Below, piece by piece: positions 22,989 through 33,381 of a stretch of DNA of 64,000 bases. The stretch is from positions 12,315,821 to 12,379,820 of the forward strand of contig OW386291.2 in assembly GCA_936432065.2 (NCBI GenBank), given 5' to 3'. Position numbers and translations under genes: made by a program. Numbering within the stretch: the stretch's first letter is position 1; each line of letters starts with the position of its first letter. This DNA comes from Rutpela maculata (lineage: Eukaryota > Arthropoda > Insecta > Coleoptera > Cerambycidae). The notes under the pieces are model-generated. The model was not told the origin of the DNA. It did not search any database and worked only from the letters and a program-made list of their open reading frames with translations.

Positions 22989-23699
22989 TGTAACGGTTTG
23001 TTGTCGGGTAGCTGGTTCGGAGATTAATCAGGGTCCAGATTAGTTAATAAGACAACCCAATAAAAATATAAACAATTTATTTACTTTTCCAAACATGTAA
23101 TGTGTGGCAGTATTACATAACATACAGGTACAGGTTATATGTCCGTACCTTTTACGGTTCTTAGGACAACATTTTCTATTATCTGAGATAGAGAGAGAGA
23201 GAGTGTAACGATTGCGATGCGACGTTTGTTGTTGCCACGGGAGTGGCATCGAGCGTCGGGTGAATATCGTCGACTCAAGAAGTTTCCCAGTTCAACACGC
23301 TGTAGGAGGTCGCCAGGTCAGGCTCATTCGCTCTGGTTTTGGCGGCGAAACGGCGCTGGGGAATGACTAACGACTCGAGCCAGCTCAACACGCTGTAGGA
23401 TTCCCAGGGTCAGATTGCATTCGCTCCGTCGTGTTTGCGTCGGGAGATGTACAAAACTGTAATATGTCCAGCTCAGCACGCTGTAGACATATTGTCAGAG
23501 TTGTTCACACTCTAAATTATGTTGATTTGTGGCCGGCTTTTATATCCGAGAATCCTCGCTGCGTATAGTTGAGTGTCGTGTGCAAATCCATGCCTCTAGA
23601 CGGGAAATGGGTAGGTTTGCGGGCCGTGTGCACATTGGTGTCGTGTGTAAATCCGGAATCTTAATAATGGAGCAGGAATTTAAAGAATGCTTCGTTACA
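22989..23699. mobile_element. Solo LTR inserted in the LOA-like LINE
   Basis: Begins TGTAACGG and ends TTCGTTACA, with ATCT on both sides (22985-22988, 23700-23703). If the LTR and one ATCT are ignored, the LINE reading continues directly across the site, which confirms the boundaries. A GA microsatellite lies at 23189-23204 and a TTTATATCC TATA-like motif near 23540. The interior has three copies of a 19-bp motif. At 711 bp it differs in sequence from the LTR at 17056-17453, though the termini are similar. Confidence 0.88.
23288..23486. repeat. Three copies of CAGCTCAACACGCTGTAG inside the LTR
   Basis: Copies at 23288-23306, 23381-23399 and 23469-23486, spaced 93 and 88 bp, with one or two differences each. 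The intervening sequence is also loosely repeated (CATTCGCTC followed by a G-rich GGCG or GTCG stretch). Copy 3 sits in the loop of an 8-bp inverted repeat AATATGTC/GACATATT; copy 2 is bracketed by GGGAAT/ATTCCC. Confidence 0.7.
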
Positions 23700-24950
23700 A
23701 TCTTTCCCGGAAAAAATGAATTGCCGGGTGAGCAATAAAGTCAAATATTTGGCACTGATTGTAGAACCAAATTAAACTTCAAATCTCATCTAATAGAGAG
23801 ACTACCAAAGCAACGCGGGCCTTATATTAATAACCTATGCCTCCTTGATCTAGTAGCACAATGCCGGAAAAGGGGAGGCAATGAGAAAACTAAGAAAGTT
23901 ACAAAGACTAGTCTCTAGAGAAGCAATGTCGACAACGCCTTCTGCGGCGATGTAAGCACTACTTTACCTACCTCCACTATACTTAATCGTGGAGAGTGAA
24001 GCACTGCTAGCAACGCACAGGCTGAAAACATACGGATACAGAACCACTTCAAGAATAGAATACCATACAGAAATATTTCAACAGACAAAAAAAATCAGCT
24101 ACTAGACATGCAGTTGGATAGAATCAGCATAAGCCACAACTTCACAAAAACCTTCAGGGTATACAGCCTGACAGGAAATAGGAAGGAATAAGACCATTGC
24201 GAAGACATCCAAATGACACCATATGGTATATTGACGGATCAAAAACGTCAAACGGGGGACCAACCAGGGACATATATTAGTTTGAACCTGGGCAGTACCG
24301 CAATGCAGTTCCAAGCAGAAGTCAGAGCTATAGAAATCTGTGCACAAGAAATGATACGGAGGTCATATACTGACAAAAGAATCCGTATCATCACTGACAG
24401 CCAAACAGCTCTCAAAGCTCTGGATGCAGTAGAGATGCGTTCTAAAACGGTGAAAGACTGCTTTAATTCCCCTCGGCGAAACTGGCGGAACAGAATAGTA
24501 CACAGATGGAGTGAACGCGAGGACACCAGAGCAATGAAAAGGCAGATAACCTGGCCAAACAAGGCGCAAAAAGAGCCTTGATTTGGTCCGAGCTAACCTG
24601 CGGGATATCATACAATATTGCAAGAGGAATGGTAAAGAAATTATTAAGTCAGAAACACAACTATTCTTGGACCGGAACGCCAGGGATGAGCAGTAGTATG
24701 TTCATCACTAACAGGCCATCCAAGACAAAGACCAATGAATCGCTAAAGCGGAGCAGAAAACAGCTGAGATGTGCAATAGTCATCCTAACAGGACACTGCA
24801 CACTGAATAGACACTTAAGCAATATAGAAGTTAGGGACAATCCGGAATGCAGGATGTTTGGTGAGGATGAGGAAACTCCTTACCATATATCATGTGAATG
24901 CCCAGCCTTGGTGGCTGGAAGGCTTTCATACTTGGAAGACCCATCGTGAA

Positions 24951-25791
24951 CCCGGAAGAAGTAACCAAAGCCCCCATCGGTGGAGAGGAACGGGACTAGT
25001 GGGATAACGAAACTATGGGGTACAAAAAAAAGTATGTAAACAATTCCATTTATTCCATTATTGTAAATATGATGTGTCCCCTTTATTTTATCTCACTGCA
25101 GGGGTAGGAAATTAAAAATTCCGAATTCGAAAACGATGGGCCACCCTACGTACCTGTATACAATTTATGTAAATGTCAATATCTGTGCGTATTATTTGAT
25201 TCAAATCAACACTAAAATACGTGAATATATCTCAGAATAAACTCATATCATTTTAATTTCCAATATTAATATACGTTTAACTTGTATTTGAAAACACAAA
25301 AGGTTTAACCTAGATATACGAGATATGAATTCTCAGCGATCTACTCTAAATAAAGAAACAAAAAGGCACTAACAAATCTAATCACAGTAAGCGATATTTC
25401 ATTATCAGACATCTCATGGAACAAAAAAAATGTTATTCAGCTCGACTGTTCAATGTAGTGAGGTATTGATTTTATAATAGGCTCTTCGACAATTCTGGAT
25501 GCTCCAGATACTGTCAAGCTAAATTTATAATTCTATATAAAGGAAAATGCGTAAATAATATAAGTGGACCGTTTCACTTTAACAGCTGGATCACGTTTCC
25601 TACTATTGTCATGTTTTTTATTTGCGGCAATAAATCACACTTAATAAAATCAGTACATATTAGCATTAGTGAACAATTTTGTAATCATCGTATATTATGT
25701 AGACGTGGGTGGCGGAAAATAAAGGCAAACAACTAGGATCGTACTCAAGAATTTTAGAAACATTTTTGAAATTTTACTAAAGTACGTGTTA
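24951..25791. other. Unassigned sequence
   Basis: No gene, RNA or repeat boundary recognised in these 840 bp. Confidence 0.5.
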
Positions 25792-27209
25792 TACCGGGTG
25801 AGTCACGAATTGCGCTCGCCCCGATATCTCCTAAAATATTTGGAATAGAAAATTGAAATGTGGAGGGCTTATTACACGACTAAAATGCCATCTTTTCAAT
25901 AAAAAATCAAGTTTGGTGCACATAAGGTTTGACCGGAAATGCCCACAACTTTCGATTTTTAAATGGAAAACCCTATATATTTTTACATTTTTGGAATCTA
26001 GAGGAAATTTTGAATACAATACATCCATTTTGGTCACTTTTTGATAAACATTAAAAAGTTTATTAAAAAATCTATTTCTGAATCCAGAGTGATGTGGTGC
26101 CCAAAACATATTTTAGTTTGTGTGCTACGTTACTATAAAAATACAAAGAGCAATATGATTGCATTACTTAATTGTCTAGAGGCGTTTAAAATTTTCAAAT
26201 GTGATTTTTACCCACTAACTCGGTTTTTTTAAATGGGAAGTTAATCGTTCACCAACAATTTTAAATACCTCATTTTCATACGAATCTAATGATACCAAAA
26301 TTTTGAAAATCCGCTCAGAAATATTTGAGATTTCAGCCAAAATACAATGCAACCAAGCTTTCAGAAACATGCGGCTAATAGATAATAGCTTAGTGGGCTT
26401 TGGAAACTAAAATGACACATTTCTGTGTAAATCTGGTAACCTAATAACATTGGAAACATCATAGTAGCCATTGAATGTAATAAAACAATATCAGCTGCCA
26501 GACAGACTGATATTGTTTTATTACATTCAATGGCTACTATGATGTTTCCAATATTATTAGGTTACCAGATTTACACAGAAATGTGTCATTTTAGTTTCCA
26601 AAGCCCACTAATCTATTATCTATTAGCCGCATGTTTCTGAAAGCTTGGTTGCATTGAATTTTGGCTGAAATCTCAAATATTTCTGAGCGGATTTTCAAAA
26701 TTTTGGTATCATTAGATTCGTATGAAAATGAGGTATTTAAAGTTGTTGGTGAACGATTAACTTCCCATTTAAAAAAACCGAGTTAGTGGGTAAAAATCAC
26801 ATTTGAAAATTTTAAACGCCTCTAGACAATTAAGTAATGCAATCATATTGCTCTTTGTATTTTTATAGTAACGTAGCACACAAACTAAAAAATGTTTTGG
26901 GCACCACAGCACTCTGGATTCAGAAATAGATTTTTTAATAAACTTTTTAATGTTTATCAAAAAGTGACCAAAATGGATGTATTGTATTCAAAATTTCCTC
27001 TAGATTCCAAAAATGTAAAAATATATAGGGTGTTCCATTTAAAAATCGAAAGTTGTGGGCATTTCCGGTCAAACCGGATGTGCACCAAACTTGATTTTTT
27101 ATTGAAAAGATGGCATTTTAGTCGTGTAATAAGCCCTCCACATTTCAATTTTCTATTCCAAATATTTTAGGAGATATCGGGGCGAGCGCAATTCGTGACT
27201 CACCCGGTA
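25792..27209. mobile_element. Near-perfect 1.4-kb palindrome with TA target duplication
   Basis: The left arm 25792-26494 and right arm 26507-27209 are reverse complements with very few differences; the spacer is the 12-bp CTGCCAGACAGA. The ends are TACCGGGTGAGTCACGAATT and its complement, flanked by TA (25790-25791, 27210-27211) as for Tc1/mariner transposition. Mirror-image frames (for example 25831-26109 minus and 26892-27170 plus, 92 codons each) are a consequence of the arms. No transposase motif is seen. It is a non-autonomous foldback element, young because the arms have hardly diverged. Confidence 0.92.
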
Positions 27210-27250
27210 TAGGAGGCAAAAGTGGCAAAAATTTCAGATCAATATCCGCA

Positions 27251-27884
27251 TTATTATACTCTTCGCAAATACGAAAACGAAGAGTATATTGTATTTGATC
27301 GGCACATTTCTAAAACCGTAAATATCGCTCGCAGACATAAAATTTTCATATCGTTGTGAACGAATTCTGAACAACTTTCAAAATGTTCGTCTGTCCGTCC
27401 GTCTGCCCGTTCATCACGTTTCTTGTAAGCACGATAACTCGAGAAAGAAAAATCCGATTGTACTGAAATTTGGACAGTAAGTTAGTGTTACCTCGGGGAA
27501 GAACCCTATTGTTCTTGAACAAAATAGATCGGTAAATAAAAATGTTATCAATGATTTAAATTTGAGAATTTTTTTTTATATTTTTATGTTTTTGTGAAAA
27601 TTTACGTTTTATACATTTTTTTACGTGTTAGGTAGTTGTTACGCTTTTGACTCGGAATCCAAGGGTCCCAGGTTCGAAACCCCCCACATGGGGTATAGTA
27701 TAATTTTTTTTTATTTACTTTATTTTACACTGAGTCTTTCACCAACTAAATTCGTACTATAAAATTTAAAATGTCTAAAACTAACATTATTTACAAGAAA
27801 AATGCGAAGAGTATCCTATAGAATGTGTAACAATTATATAAAAAGTTTAGTAAACCGACGAAGAGTACGTTTTTAGCTTGTTTT
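27251..27884. mobile_element. Twin element A (ACTCTTCGC-ended) with tRNA-like module
   Basis: Shares about 250 bp at its left and 100 bp at its right with twin B at 33382-34104. The left end is a hairpin (ATACTCTTCG...CGAAGAGTAT) and the right end GCGAAGAGTAC-like, giving short terminal inverted repeats. A GTCTGTCCGTCCGTCTG run lies near 27390. The interior between the shared blocks is unrelated to twin B, but like twin B it holds a tRNA-like stretch. No protein coding. Confidence 0.7.
27626..27690 (+). ncRNA. tRNA-like module in twin element A
   Basis: Contains GGTTCGAAACC at 27671-27681, a perfect match to the pol III B-box consensus. It is preceded by GACTCGGAATCCAAGGG, which resembles a tRNA anticodon arm, and a degenerate A-box region near 27628. 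No closed acceptor stem or CCA context, so it is not a working tRNA gene; a SINE-like promoter module is more likely. Confidence 0.6.
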
Positions 27885-28390
27885 TCGATAGATTCAATTC
27901 CTTTGGAAAACCAAGGGTCTTCGAAAAATGGCCATAAGTACTTCACTTTCTGTCAGATTTTGCTATGAAAAGAAAAATTATATTATTTCTCGAGAGTTGT
28001 TCAACAATTACAAATGTTTTCTATATGGTCATTATTCAGAAAAAAGTTGTGAAAATTGAATCTGAAAAAAGATTTTTTTGCATAAAAAATTCCAATTAAA
28101 GTTAAATATCTTTTGAATGAAATGCAGTGTCGAAAAATCATGTCTACCATTTTGAAGTGCTATTTTTTAAGTTCATTTAAAGCATTACTCTATGATGATT
28201 GGTTTTCGAAAAATATAAAAAAGTAGTGTGCGCGAGCGTAACAGTGCGCGGATTGGGCATTGATACAATGCGTTCATGCATAATAATTGAGAAAAAATAT
28301 TAGCTATTTAGTTTTTATGTTTTATATTTTTTAAATGTGAAGGCAGTTGTAATTATATACACAATTATTTAAGAATAATTATTTTTATTT
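27885..28390. other. Unassigned AT-rich sequence
   Basis: Nothing recognised. Confidence 0.45.
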
Positions 28391-28686
28391 CATATCGAAT
28401 TTTCAAAAATTACATTAATTTCGTACACTCGCCAAATAAATCGCTTACAAATGTCGCATACACAAGCTTAACTTACGAATCGTTAAGTAACACAATCTTG
28501 CAAAATGTAATTGAAATTTACTTTATCTTTACAATTAATTATTTTTTATTTATTTGCTTTCATTATGATTAAAGAATATTATTTAAGTATTATGCAAATC
28601 ACAGCTTACACACCTTTTTATTTATTATGAAAATACCTACTTTCTGTATATTGTTGCCCTAATCTGGGCACGCTAATATACTAGTT

Positions 28687-28905
28687 AGGTAAATACTTTA
28701 AAACACTCATTATTGGAGAACCAATCAAAACAATTACTCTTCTAGCTAATACTGACGAAGTATTGAATTACATGATAGGATTCCTAGCATTTTAAAGGAA
28801 AATGCTAAGAATCCTATCATGTAATTCAATACTTCGTCAGTATTAGCTAGAAGAGTAGTTGTTTTGATTGGTTCTCCAATAATGAGTGTTTTAAAGTATT
28901 TACCT
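28687..28905. mobile_element. 219-bp perfect-hairpin MITE
   Basis: Almost perfect palindrome with arms of about 105 bp, starting AGGTAAATACTTTAAAACAC and centred near 28796. No coding. No clear target duplication. Confidence 0.85.
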
Positions 28906-29723
28906 TTACTTTATCGTTTAACAATTAATGTTAAATATTTTATCGTTATACAATTTGTTAATTATCATATTATACATGGCATTACTATTGTATTATTATT
29001 ATTACATTTAATTGTAATGATTTCGTTGAATCGTACATTGTTCCTGTATTACAAACCTTTATTTTCTTGGAATTTTTACAATTTAAAGGTCTTTGTTTGT
29101 ACGTATATACAGGGTGTCTCACTGGGAACTAAATTGATCGATATAGAGAAAAGTACGCATCAGAAATTTTTGAAAATTTTGGGAGTTACTAAAGTCAGTG
29201 TGGCCAATCCAACTAAAATAATTACAAGCAGCTGGCACTTCAGCTTATACCGGAAGTCGACACCAACTTGCTTATTTTAAATAGAACACCCTATATATTT
29301 CAGGATTTTCGAAAAGAGCGTAAAATTCTGAGTCAAAAACATGTAGGATACCCTATGCCTAAATCCATCCGTTTCAGAGATATTTGACATTTTGTAGAAA
29401 ATTTGACAGGTGCAACGGTTTGCAAGAACCGTTATAACTTTCTTCGTGTAAAAGATCCTTATTTGCTTCTTGGCACATAAAAAGAACACAAGAAGAACTA
29501 CGTTCAACAACTGAAATAAATTCAATAATATCATACCAAGTGTTCCGTTTTTCGCGTTACATTTTGTCAACTTCAAACCGCGAAAACTTGTTTAGGTCAA
29601 ATGGAACACCCTGTATTTTTTTACGTCAAGTTGTGTAAAATTGAATTCCATTTTTTCTGATATTAGCATTGTGGGGTTAAAGTTTTCAACTTTTTGAAAT
29701 ATTTGCGATTTTATTAGAAATTC

Positions 29724-30914
29724 ATGAATTGTTGTAATCATTTCATCAAAATAGCCATGATTAGAAACAATCAGTCATTATCTTATGTCAAAAAATGCCA
29801 CGAAGACTTTTTAAATTTGTTTATTATTTATGGAGAATGTGATAAGGTAACATCAAGAACTTGCAGCACATTTGCTAATCGATATCCAGAAAAACGGAAA
29901 CCGTCACCAAACACTGTAAAACGCATACTGGAAAATTTTAAAAATGATGGCTCTGTCAAGACAAAAATGCAAAGAAGAAAGCCTATTGTTGATGACGAAA
30001 ATATTGAAATAGTCATTCTGGGATATTTTCATGCATTCCCAAGGATGTCATTAAGACAAGCTGCTCTGGAATCGGGACTATGCAAGGATTCAATTCACAG
30101 AATCTTATTAAAACATAAGTTTCACCCGTTTTCATTCCATATGGTTCAAGGATTAAAAGAAACAGATTTCCTAAGAAGACAGAATTTTTGTGAGTTTATT
30201 CTAATAAGGTCTGAGGGTGACGATTCTTATTTGGGAAATATTATATGGACAGATGAAGCAAAATTTACTAAAAATGGACTTTTTAATAGACACAATTCGC
30301 ATTATTGGAGTGACTCAAATCCTCATATGTTCAGAGAGCGAAACTTTCAGGAAAGTTGGCAGTTCAATGTTTACTGTGCCATAAGAAACGATAGAGTGGT
30401 GGCATTACAATTTTATCAGGAAAATTTAAATGGTAAATTAAATTTACTCTTCTACTAATATGTATAGGTAAATTTTTATTTTTTTTTTTTTAGGTGAAAG
30501 ATATCTGAATATCTTACAAAATTTGAATAATGACTATTTAGAAAATTTACCTCTCGCCGAACATAGAAACATTTTTTATCAGCACGACGGTGCCCCCCAC
30601 ATAACGCATATTTAATTAATAATTATTTACAAGAAACTTTTTATGATCAATGGATTGCCAATAATGCACCTTTCTTATGGCCTCCTCGCTCGCCTCACTT
30701 ATCAGTTCTGGATTATTTTATTTGGGGAACTATTAAAAATAAAGTTTATGAGAGCCCATTAACAACCATTGAAGATTGTATGCAGAGAGTAAGAAATGCA
30801 TTTCAAAACATATCACAGGATTCAATTAGAAGAGCTACCCATGAGGAACTAATCCGAAGGTGCGAAAAATGTGTGGAGGTTCGAGGGCGGAATTTTGAGC
30901 AATTATTAAATTAA
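29724..30914 (+). pseudogene. Mariner-superfamily transposase, nearly intact, with a possible 61-bp intron
   Basis: The N-terminal helix-turn-helix region includes TFANRYPEKRKPSPNTVKRI. The DDE core follows: IIWTDEAKFTKNG (first Asp, near 30240), FYQHDGAPPH (second Asp, near 30577) and WPPRSPHLSVLDYFIWG (third Asp, near 30715), with about 42 residues between the last two, so DD41D-like. At 30433-30493 a GT...AG interval with a long T tract before the AG interrupts the text; removing it joins FYQENLNG to ERYLNIL in frame, which is the usual mariner wording. One frameshift near 30610 remains. The C-terminus ends at TAA 30912-30914 after a typical RCEKCVEVRGRNFEQ tail. The first 177 bp lie inside the left TIR. 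Probably inactive only through the single frameshift. Confidence 0.85.
30433..30493 (+). other. Putative short intron in the mariner transposase
   Basis: Starts GTAAAT, ends TTTTTTTTTTTAG. Its removal restores a glycine codon across the junction and continuous homology. A 61-bp size is typical of small insect introns. It could instead be a small insertion. Confidence 0.6.
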
Positions 30915-32332
30915 AATGGAATCATATTTTAAATTGATCTTATCTCTACTATTTTAGCTCATGCTGTATCTTCAATTCGATTAATACGCATGTTAGAGTG
31001 TTAGTGTTATTTTCCGTTTTTCTGGATATCGATTAGCAAATGTGCTGCAAGTTCTTGATATTACCTTATCACATTCTCCATAAATAATAAACAAATTTAA
31101 AAAGTCTTCGTGGGTGTAATTTAAACGTGCTGGCATTTTTTGACATAAGATAATGACTGATTGTTTCTAATCTTGGCTATTTTGATGAAATGATTACAAC
31201 AATTCATGAATTTCTAATAAAATCGCAAATATTTCAAAAAGTTGAACTTTAACCCCACAATGCTAATATCAGAAAAAAGGGAATTCAATTTTACACAACT
31301 TGACGTAAAAAAATACAGGGTGTTCCATTTGACCTAAACAAGTTTTCGCGGTTTGAAGTTGACAAAATGTAACGCGAAAAACGGAACACTTGGTATGATA
31401 TTATTGAATTTATTTCAATTGTAGAACGTAGTTCTCCTTATGTTCTTTTTATGTGCCAAGAAACAAATGAGGATCTTTTACACGAAGAAAGTTATAACGG
31501 TTCTTTTCTATAAAATGTCAAATATCTCTGAAACGGATGGATTTAGGCATAGGGTATCCTACATGTTTTTGACTCAGAATTTTACGCTCTTTTCGAAAAC
31601 CCTGAAATATGTAGGGTGTTCCATTTAAAATAAGCAAGTTGGTATCGACTTCCGGTATAAGCGGAAGTGCCAACTGCTTGTAATTATTTTAGTTGGATTA
31701 GCCACACTGACTTTAGTAACTCCCAAAATTTTCAAAAATTTCTGATGCGTACTTTTCTCTATATCGATCGATTCAGTTCCCGGTGAGATACCCTGTATAT
31801 ACCAAGTGAATTCGTGGAAATGAACACATCTACGGGGACACGTTTCTGTGTAGTATAGTGACACTTGCATACTAATACATACAAAAATCTTTGATATGAT
31901 GAAGTAGACTCAAATCCTTCAAAGGGGGACTATTTATACCTGGGTTCCTGCCGAACCGTAAACCAGTTTGTCATGAGCCTTGGAACAGTGAACAGTAGAA
32001 ATTTTTGCAGCACTAGCCAGAGGTGGATGGAGTCAGTCCAACCGGCCCTGGCAATTTTATGGAAACGGTCCAATCGGGCACCCAACCAGAATCTCAAATT
32101 TGGGTGGGCCAGGGCAGAATCATTTTTTTTTGTGGGTCAAGACCCAAGAGGAAAAAATACCCCGCAAGCGAAAATGTTGTCTTTTTCAAGGTCAAACTCT
32201 AACTTTTCATTTTAATAAAAAGTTAGAGATTCGAGTTACAAAAACATTTACTTCCAAAAATAGGTTTCGTCAAACGAATTTTCCTTTTTTTCATGTAATT
32301 GTAAAAATGGTATATCCACCGAGCAGGTCCTT

Positions 32333-33025
32333 ATGAGATCTATGAAAACAACAGGCGGTCTTAAGCATGGTAGAGGAGTAATGGAAAATTTTATTGCAAA
32401 ATTGGTATTATCAATGCTTATCCTCGTCGAAGTTTCACAATGTATCGAAGAATTCTGTCATGTTTGTAATTCTACTTCCGATGCAAGGGATTCACGAATA
32501 AAGAGAGATTGTGAAGATGTTCAAAAATTGTACGATTATTTCAGTACTCACGAACCAGTTCGAAAAGTCTCTTCCATCATGTCCTTAAGTCGCGGTTTAA
32601 AAGGCGACGACAACATCAATTGTCATAAAGCTTTTAAGATGGGTTCTTCATCATTAAATCGTATTGTAGGAAACTCGTTTGGCAAACTTAAATTTGAGAG
32701 GAAAAATGCAGTCAAGTCCATTCGAGCACTAAATTCATCAATTCAAATTAATAATGATTCCGTGACAATAAATCCGACATTATTTTTTCAACGAATTTAA
32801 TTGCAAGTTCAAACAAAGGAAGATTTACAGACATTTTTTCACCATGAACTTTCTCCGTACCCACTGTCGTTATTCGATGAAATCTGCATGCGAAAAACTC
32901 AAAAATCTACGTTCTTCAGTAGTTTCCATCCCACTGTTGAAATACCAATTCTTAATCATTTGATTCATGTCGTTGACGGTGGATATTTATTTGCTTCATA
33001 AAATTGTATGGCATCGAAACGATAA
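32333..33025 (+). pseudogene. XPG/FEN1-like transposon nuclease, N-terminal part
   Basis: Plus frame. An N-terminal region with GLKHGRGVMENFIAKLVLS is followed by an invertebrate-typical DDNINCHKAFKMGSSSL stretch and INPTLFFQRI (to a TAA at 32798-32800). The same frame then continues (32801) with LSPYPLSLFDEICMRKTQKS and HVVDGGYLFA (to a stop at 33001). The last piece is the first acidic motif of the nuclease and matches 59014-59436. The rest of the gene (EDDAD, GEDVD and GCDTT motifs) is missing and the fragment runs into the right inverted repeat at 33107. Two in-frame stops and the 3' deletion make it a pseudogene. Confidence 0.7.
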
Positions 33026-33381
33026 AATAAGCGATATTTTACGACGAACCAGATGAAAACGAAGATTTAGATTTATAAAGTAATAAAAGAATGAGGTTGG
33101 ATGAAAACGATTCGTAAGTTAAGCTTGTGTATGCGATATATGTAAGCGATTTATTTGGCGAGTGTACGAAATTAATGTAATTTTTAAAAATTCTATATCA
33201 ACAGCCGAGGACAATTATGAGATGGGAAAATACAGTTACAATAATTTTGCATTGGATAAATTAATTGCACAATATACTTAACACATTAAAATAACTAAAT
33301 TAAGACTATCTATACATATATCATACTCTAATATATAAACAGTGTATTATACCTTACCTATGTATTTGATGCATATCAAGT

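Larger units (their letters stand above)
22546..24950 (+). pseudogene. LOA/R1-like LINE ORF2, split by a solo LTR
   Basis: Plus strand. FLDMEGAFDNT (near 22547) is the FxD motif, RRCPQGG (near 22715) the PQG motif, and HADDIAILV (near 22830) the catalytic ADD box. KKRRLNLEKLI runs up to 22988, where the LTR interrupts; the thumb resumes after 23699 with SNKVKYLALIV and LNFKSHL. An RNase H domain is readable at 24213-24470 (QFQAEVRAIEICAQE, then RIITDSQTALKAL). A C-terminal zinc knuckle lies at 24840-24930 (ECRMFGEDEETPYHISCEC). Several stops and frameshifts (for example TGA near 22640) make it a pseudogene. The RNase H plus RRCPQGG signature points to LOA or R1-group LINEs. Confidence 0.8.
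29104..31801. mobile_element. Mariner-superfamily element with about 790-bp terminal inverted repeats
   Basis: The left TIR 29104-29900 and right TIR 31011-31801 are inverted copies beginning TATATACAGGGTGTCTC. The TIRs are so long that the left one includes the first 177 bp of the transposase gene, so the right TIR carries an antisense copy of the gene's start. Within each TIR, additional mariner-like ends occur (ACACCCTATA near 29286, ACACCCTGTA near 29609, and mirror positions near 31613 and 31316), suggesting a composite origin of the repeats. It encloses the gene at 29724-30914. Confidence 0.88.
28391..33199. mobile_element. Inverted-repeat pair enclosing nested elements and an XPG-like fragment
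   Basis: Positions 28391-28484 and 33107-33199 are inverted copies (GTAAGCGATTTATTTGGCGA at 33146-33165, complement near 28432-28451) with their outer edges facing outward, as TIRs would. Between them lie a small palindrome (28687-28905), a complete mariner-type element (29104-31801) and, next to the right TIR, the N-terminal part of an XPG-like nuclease gene (32333-33025). A parsimonious reading is a deleted XPG-type transposon later invaded by other elements. No target duplication was identified. Confidence 0.55.

Noticed and set aside
24102..24623. Minus-strand frames opposite the RNase H domain
   Set aside because: Antisense shadows of the plus-strand LINE coding region.
25831..27170. 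Pairs of identical frames on opposite strands, as if duplicated genes
   Set aside because: They are mirror images produced by the palindrome arms; no coding motif.
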